64,000 nt of DNA. Source: Bryobacteraceae bacterium (lineage in GTDB: Bacteria; Acidobacteriota; Terriglobia; Bryobacterales; Bryobacteraceae). Shown here piece after piece: positions 62,239 through 64,000 of the stretch. Location of the stretch: contig JAIEMJ010000011.1 of NCBI GenBank assembly GCA_019752335.1, forward strand, positions 124,001 through 188,000, given 5' to 3'. Numbering within the stretch: position 1 is the stretch's first letter; each line of letters starts with the position of its first letter. Made by a program: the position numbers and the translations under genes. The notes under the pieces are model-generated. The model was not told where the DNA came from. It saw only the letters and a program-made list of their open reading frames with translations, and did no database searches.

Positions 62239-62590
62239 TCGTATCAGTCGGAAGAATCGGGCCGGATAGAGATTTCCATCCAAGGCTTCCCGGACCATCG
62301 AGGGAAGTCTGTGGTTTCCTCAGCCGGCGGACGCATCCCCGAATGGCGCGCCCTGGACTGGATCGATCAGGGGGGGCGTAGTGATGGCCGCCACTGTCGA
62401 CCTGCAAGCCTCGGCCGTACGGGTTGAGGGTGCCAAGCCGTTGTTCCCGCAGCCCGCTCTTGGCGCCATCACCAGAGTCCAGCCAGCCCGCGATGGCAGC
62501 CGCTTTCTGACTTGGGAGCCGGTCGACGGTGCACAGCCCGACCGCCCAATGGTTGTCATCCAGAACTGGGCGGCGGGGCTCGCGAAGTAA
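62239..62590 (+). pseudogene. 3' fragment of a PD40/TolB-like (kinase-associated) gene
   Basis: The plus strand reads YQSEESGRIEISIQGFPDHR and SVVSSAGGRIPEW in one frame, then shifts near a run of seven Gs (about 62370-62376) into VMAATVDLQASAVRVEGAKP and ends VVIQNWAAGLAK at 62588-62590. This is the C-terminus of PD40 beta-propeller proteins that follow Ser/Thr kinase domains in Acidobacteriota. A short deletion removes the SDGQELY part. It is homologous to the frame at 63305-64000. The kinase and most of the propeller are missing. Confidence 0.7.
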
Positions 62591-62592
62591 CG

Positions 62593-63006
62593 CTACCGTA
62601 AGACCGTAAAGGCGCGCTTCCGGCCAGGACCGAAGCGGTAGATGGCGAAGTGGTCGTCCAGCGAAGCCACCGTCTCTAACCCGAGGCGACGCATCACGGC
62701 GAAGCTGGTGCGGTCGGCGATCGAAAAGTCCTGGTCCGGGAACGCCAAGCCAATCTCCCAGGCGGCATCGAGATCGGCGAGGCCGACGGTCTCGATGGCG
62801 GCAATCCCTTCCCGCAATCCTAACCAAAAGCGCTCCGCGGCTCGGCGGCTCAATCGGTACCGCAGCAGGGTCCAGGTCTCAAGCAGGACATGATCCGTGG
62901 TCACCAGCCGCTCACCGCGGGAGAGAATCTCCTTGGCGGTTTTGTTGCTGAGATCGGACTTGTCCGCCGCGGCATACCAAACGGAGGTGTCGACGAAGAG
63001 GCTCAT
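62593..63006 (-). CDS. PIN domain ribonuclease toxin (VapC-like)
   Basis: A 137-residue PIN protein with Asp6 (SLFVDTSVWYAA), Glu43 (HVLLETWTLL), Asp in FPDQDFSIADRTSFAVM near residue 97 and Asp in VASLDDHFAIY near residue 117. It is coupled to the RHH antitoxin upstream by a 4-base overlap. Its 3' end lies 3 bases from the end of the PD40 fragment, so the module sits right at the break of that gene. Confidence 0.92.
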   Translation of the reverse strand: MSLFVDTSVWYAAADKSDLSNKTAKEILSRGERLVTTDHVLLETWTLLRYRLSRRAAERFWLGLREGIAAIETVGLADLDAAWEIGLAFPDQDFSIADRTSFAVMRRLGLETVASLDDHFAIYRFGPGRKRAFTVLR

Positions 63007-63248
63007 TTTGAGTGCCGTTTGGCGAAGGCCTGCCCGAGCATCAGGCGCTTGTCCTTGGCGATATCCGATTTCCCCGATTCGCCCAGGTCGAAAATGGCCG
63101 ACGGGTTTGCCGTGGACGCGGGGTTGCCGAGATCCCGCGCAACGACTCGGCGGATGTACTCGGCCAGCGAGACACCCATCTCGCCCGCCCTTTGGCGAAC
63201 GCGGCGGTGCAGTTCCGGCTCGAGCGTGATTTGGGTCCGCGCCATCAT
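63003..63248 (-). CDS. ribbon-helix-helix antitoxin (VapB/CopG-like)
   Basis: An 81-residue protein with a ribbon-helix-helix N-terminus (RTQITLEPELHRRVRQRAGE then MGVSLAEYIRRVVARDL), the DNA-binding fold of CopG/VapB antitoxins. The C-terminal tail (KDKRLMLGQAFAKRHSK) is basic and unlike the others in the window. It overlaps the PIN toxin by 4 bases and likely autoregulates the pair. Confidence 0.9.
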   Translation of the reverse strand: MMARTQITLEPELHRRVRQRAGEMGVSLAEYIRRVVARDLGNPASTANPSAIFDLGESGKSDIAKDKRLMLGQAFAKRHSK

Positions 63249-63304
63249 GATGTCACCATCATAGCGCGACTGGTTTCGCTAGACTGAACTGAAGTCATGC
63301 AAAC

Positions 63305-64000
63305 TTGCCGAGAGCACCAACCGAAACCAGCCGCTGGCCCTGGGCGATTGCCGCCGCGCTGCTCCTCATGACAGTTGCCGGATGGGGCGCTTTCCTACGC
63401 AAGCCGAACCAGCCGGCACCGCTCCTGAGACTTGAGGTGAATCCGCCCGTCGGCGGCCGGTTCCCTGAATTTGGTCCTTTTTCCGGGGCTCGGCCATCTC
63501 GCCCGACGGGCAAACGCTGGCTTTGTCTCCACCAATGGTCACCCGATGGAAAGCAACTCTCCTACCGGAAGGGATCCGGAGTCTTCCGGAAATCGGCGGA
63601 CGGGTTGGGAGAGGAGGAATCCGTGATCGATGCAAAGACGTCCGACCGGGGCGCGCCGCAGTCCGTGTCGCCGGATGGCAAGGTCCTGCTCTTTGGGCTG
63701 GGCGACATCTTCGCTTTCCCGTTGACTGGGGAACGGGAGCCCACGCCCTATCTGCAGACTCCGGGGGCCGAGGACGACGCGGCGTTCTCGCCCGATGGCC
63801 GGTGGGTCGCGTATCGGTCGGAAGAATCGGGACGGCCGGAGATTTACGTCCAAGGCTTCCCGGAGCGCCGAGGCGAGTGGTTGGTCTCGTCCGCCGGAGG
63901 CCGCAGTCCTCGCTGGCGCTCCGATGGCCAGGAGTTGTACTGGGTAGGGCTGGACGATACGTCGATGGCGGCGAGCGTGCAACTGCAGACGGACGGAGTC
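63305..64000 (+). pseudogene. truncated PD40/TolB-like kinase-associated protein, runs off the right edge
   Basis: An open frame continues to the window edge. It reads SRWPWAIAAALLLMTVAGWG (a membrane helix), then PAPLLRLEVNPPVGGRF, and propeller repeats WSPDGKQLSYRKG, SVSPDGKVLLFGLGDIFA, FSPDGRWVAYRSEESGRPEI and LVSSAGGRSPRWRSDGQEL. A frameshift lies near 63490 and the first repeats are shortened: SPDGQTLA appears out of frame. No kinase domain or good start codon is found upstream (the ATG at 63297 is in another frame). In related genes a Ser/Thr kinase domain precedes the helix. The 3' end is outside the window. Confidence 0.65.

Noticed and set aside
62078-62827. Upstream extension of the TPM frame
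   Set aside because: The region is antisense to the PD40 fragment and contains no conserved sequence; the signal-like start at 62077 is preferred.
1-64000. CRISPR arrays, rRNA operons, phage genes and intact transposases
   Set aside because: None found by reading both strands. The only repeats are the DUF1003 duplication, the nested palindrome, the lysR fragment and the 15-base tandem repeat.

Overview
The window looks like a chromosomal segment of a GC-rich Gram-negative bacterium of the Acidobacteriota, most likely the Bryobacterales/Solibacter group. This is an inference from gene content. Two large Oar-like TonB-dependent receptors with N-terminal carboxypeptidase-regulatory domains occur together with DUF1501/DUF1800 and cytochrome-DUF1549/DUF1553 pairs, a PEP-CTERM protein, an LpxD (so lipopolysaccharide), PD40-type kinase fragments and many VapBC modules. 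Genes are packed tightly on both strands and many convergent pairs share stop codons.

Layout. 1-1.2 kb: the tail of fabD and an exported TIM-barrel protein. 1.4-6.7 kb: a leuABCD operon on the minus strand, with a divergent LysR gene. 7-11.4 kb: a scrambled accessory patch with a class C beta-lactamase-like hydrolase, a mazEF remnant holding a nested palindromic element, a truncated haemoglobin, two copies of a DUF1003 gene (one broken), a copy of the LysR 3' end, and a VapBC module. 11.5-22.9 kb: DUF1800/DUF1501, a ComEA-like protein, an outer-membrane porin-like protein, an M28 peptidase, an Nramp-UspA fusion, AlkA, a frameshifted amidohydrolase and a small metalloprotease-like protein. 23-37.9 kb: two TonB receptor loci with a cytochrome-DUF1549-DUF1553/DUF1501/thiolase operon, an APC permease and nadA. 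38-46.2 kb: a DUF1259-phosphatase fusion, an alpha/beta hydrolase, a Phd/PIN toxin-antitoxin pair, a SpoIIE-type phosphatase, a LOG protein, lpxD and a sulfatase. 46.3-50.5 kb: a PEP-CTERM protein with a possible thioester, a DUF1501 protein and the Tat genes tatA and tatC. 50.5-56.9 kb: a methyltransferase and a respiratory formate dehydrogenase operon (fdnG with an in-frame UGA read as selenocysteine, fdnH, fdnI, an inserted vapBC, fdhE) directly behind a CAU tRNA gene. 57-62 kb: RraA-like, FAH-family and aldehyde dehydrogenase genes, then lemA, a nucleotidyltransferase and a TPM-domain gene. 62.2-64 kb: remnants of PD40/TolB-like kinase genes around another vapBC.

How genes fit together. 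The leu cluster makes leucine from 2-oxoisovalerate, but its LeuA ends before the usual leucine-sensing domain. The formate dehydrogenase has a Tat-type signal, and Tat components are encoded about 4 kb away. The FAH/RraA/semialdehyde dehydrogenase trio looks like a sugar-acid route to 2-oxoglutarate. Four intact toxin-antitoxin modules with four different antitoxin types, plus a mazEF relic, sit at or in broken genes and operons and mark the rearranged parts. No CRISPR array, rRNA, phage or intact transposase gene was seen.
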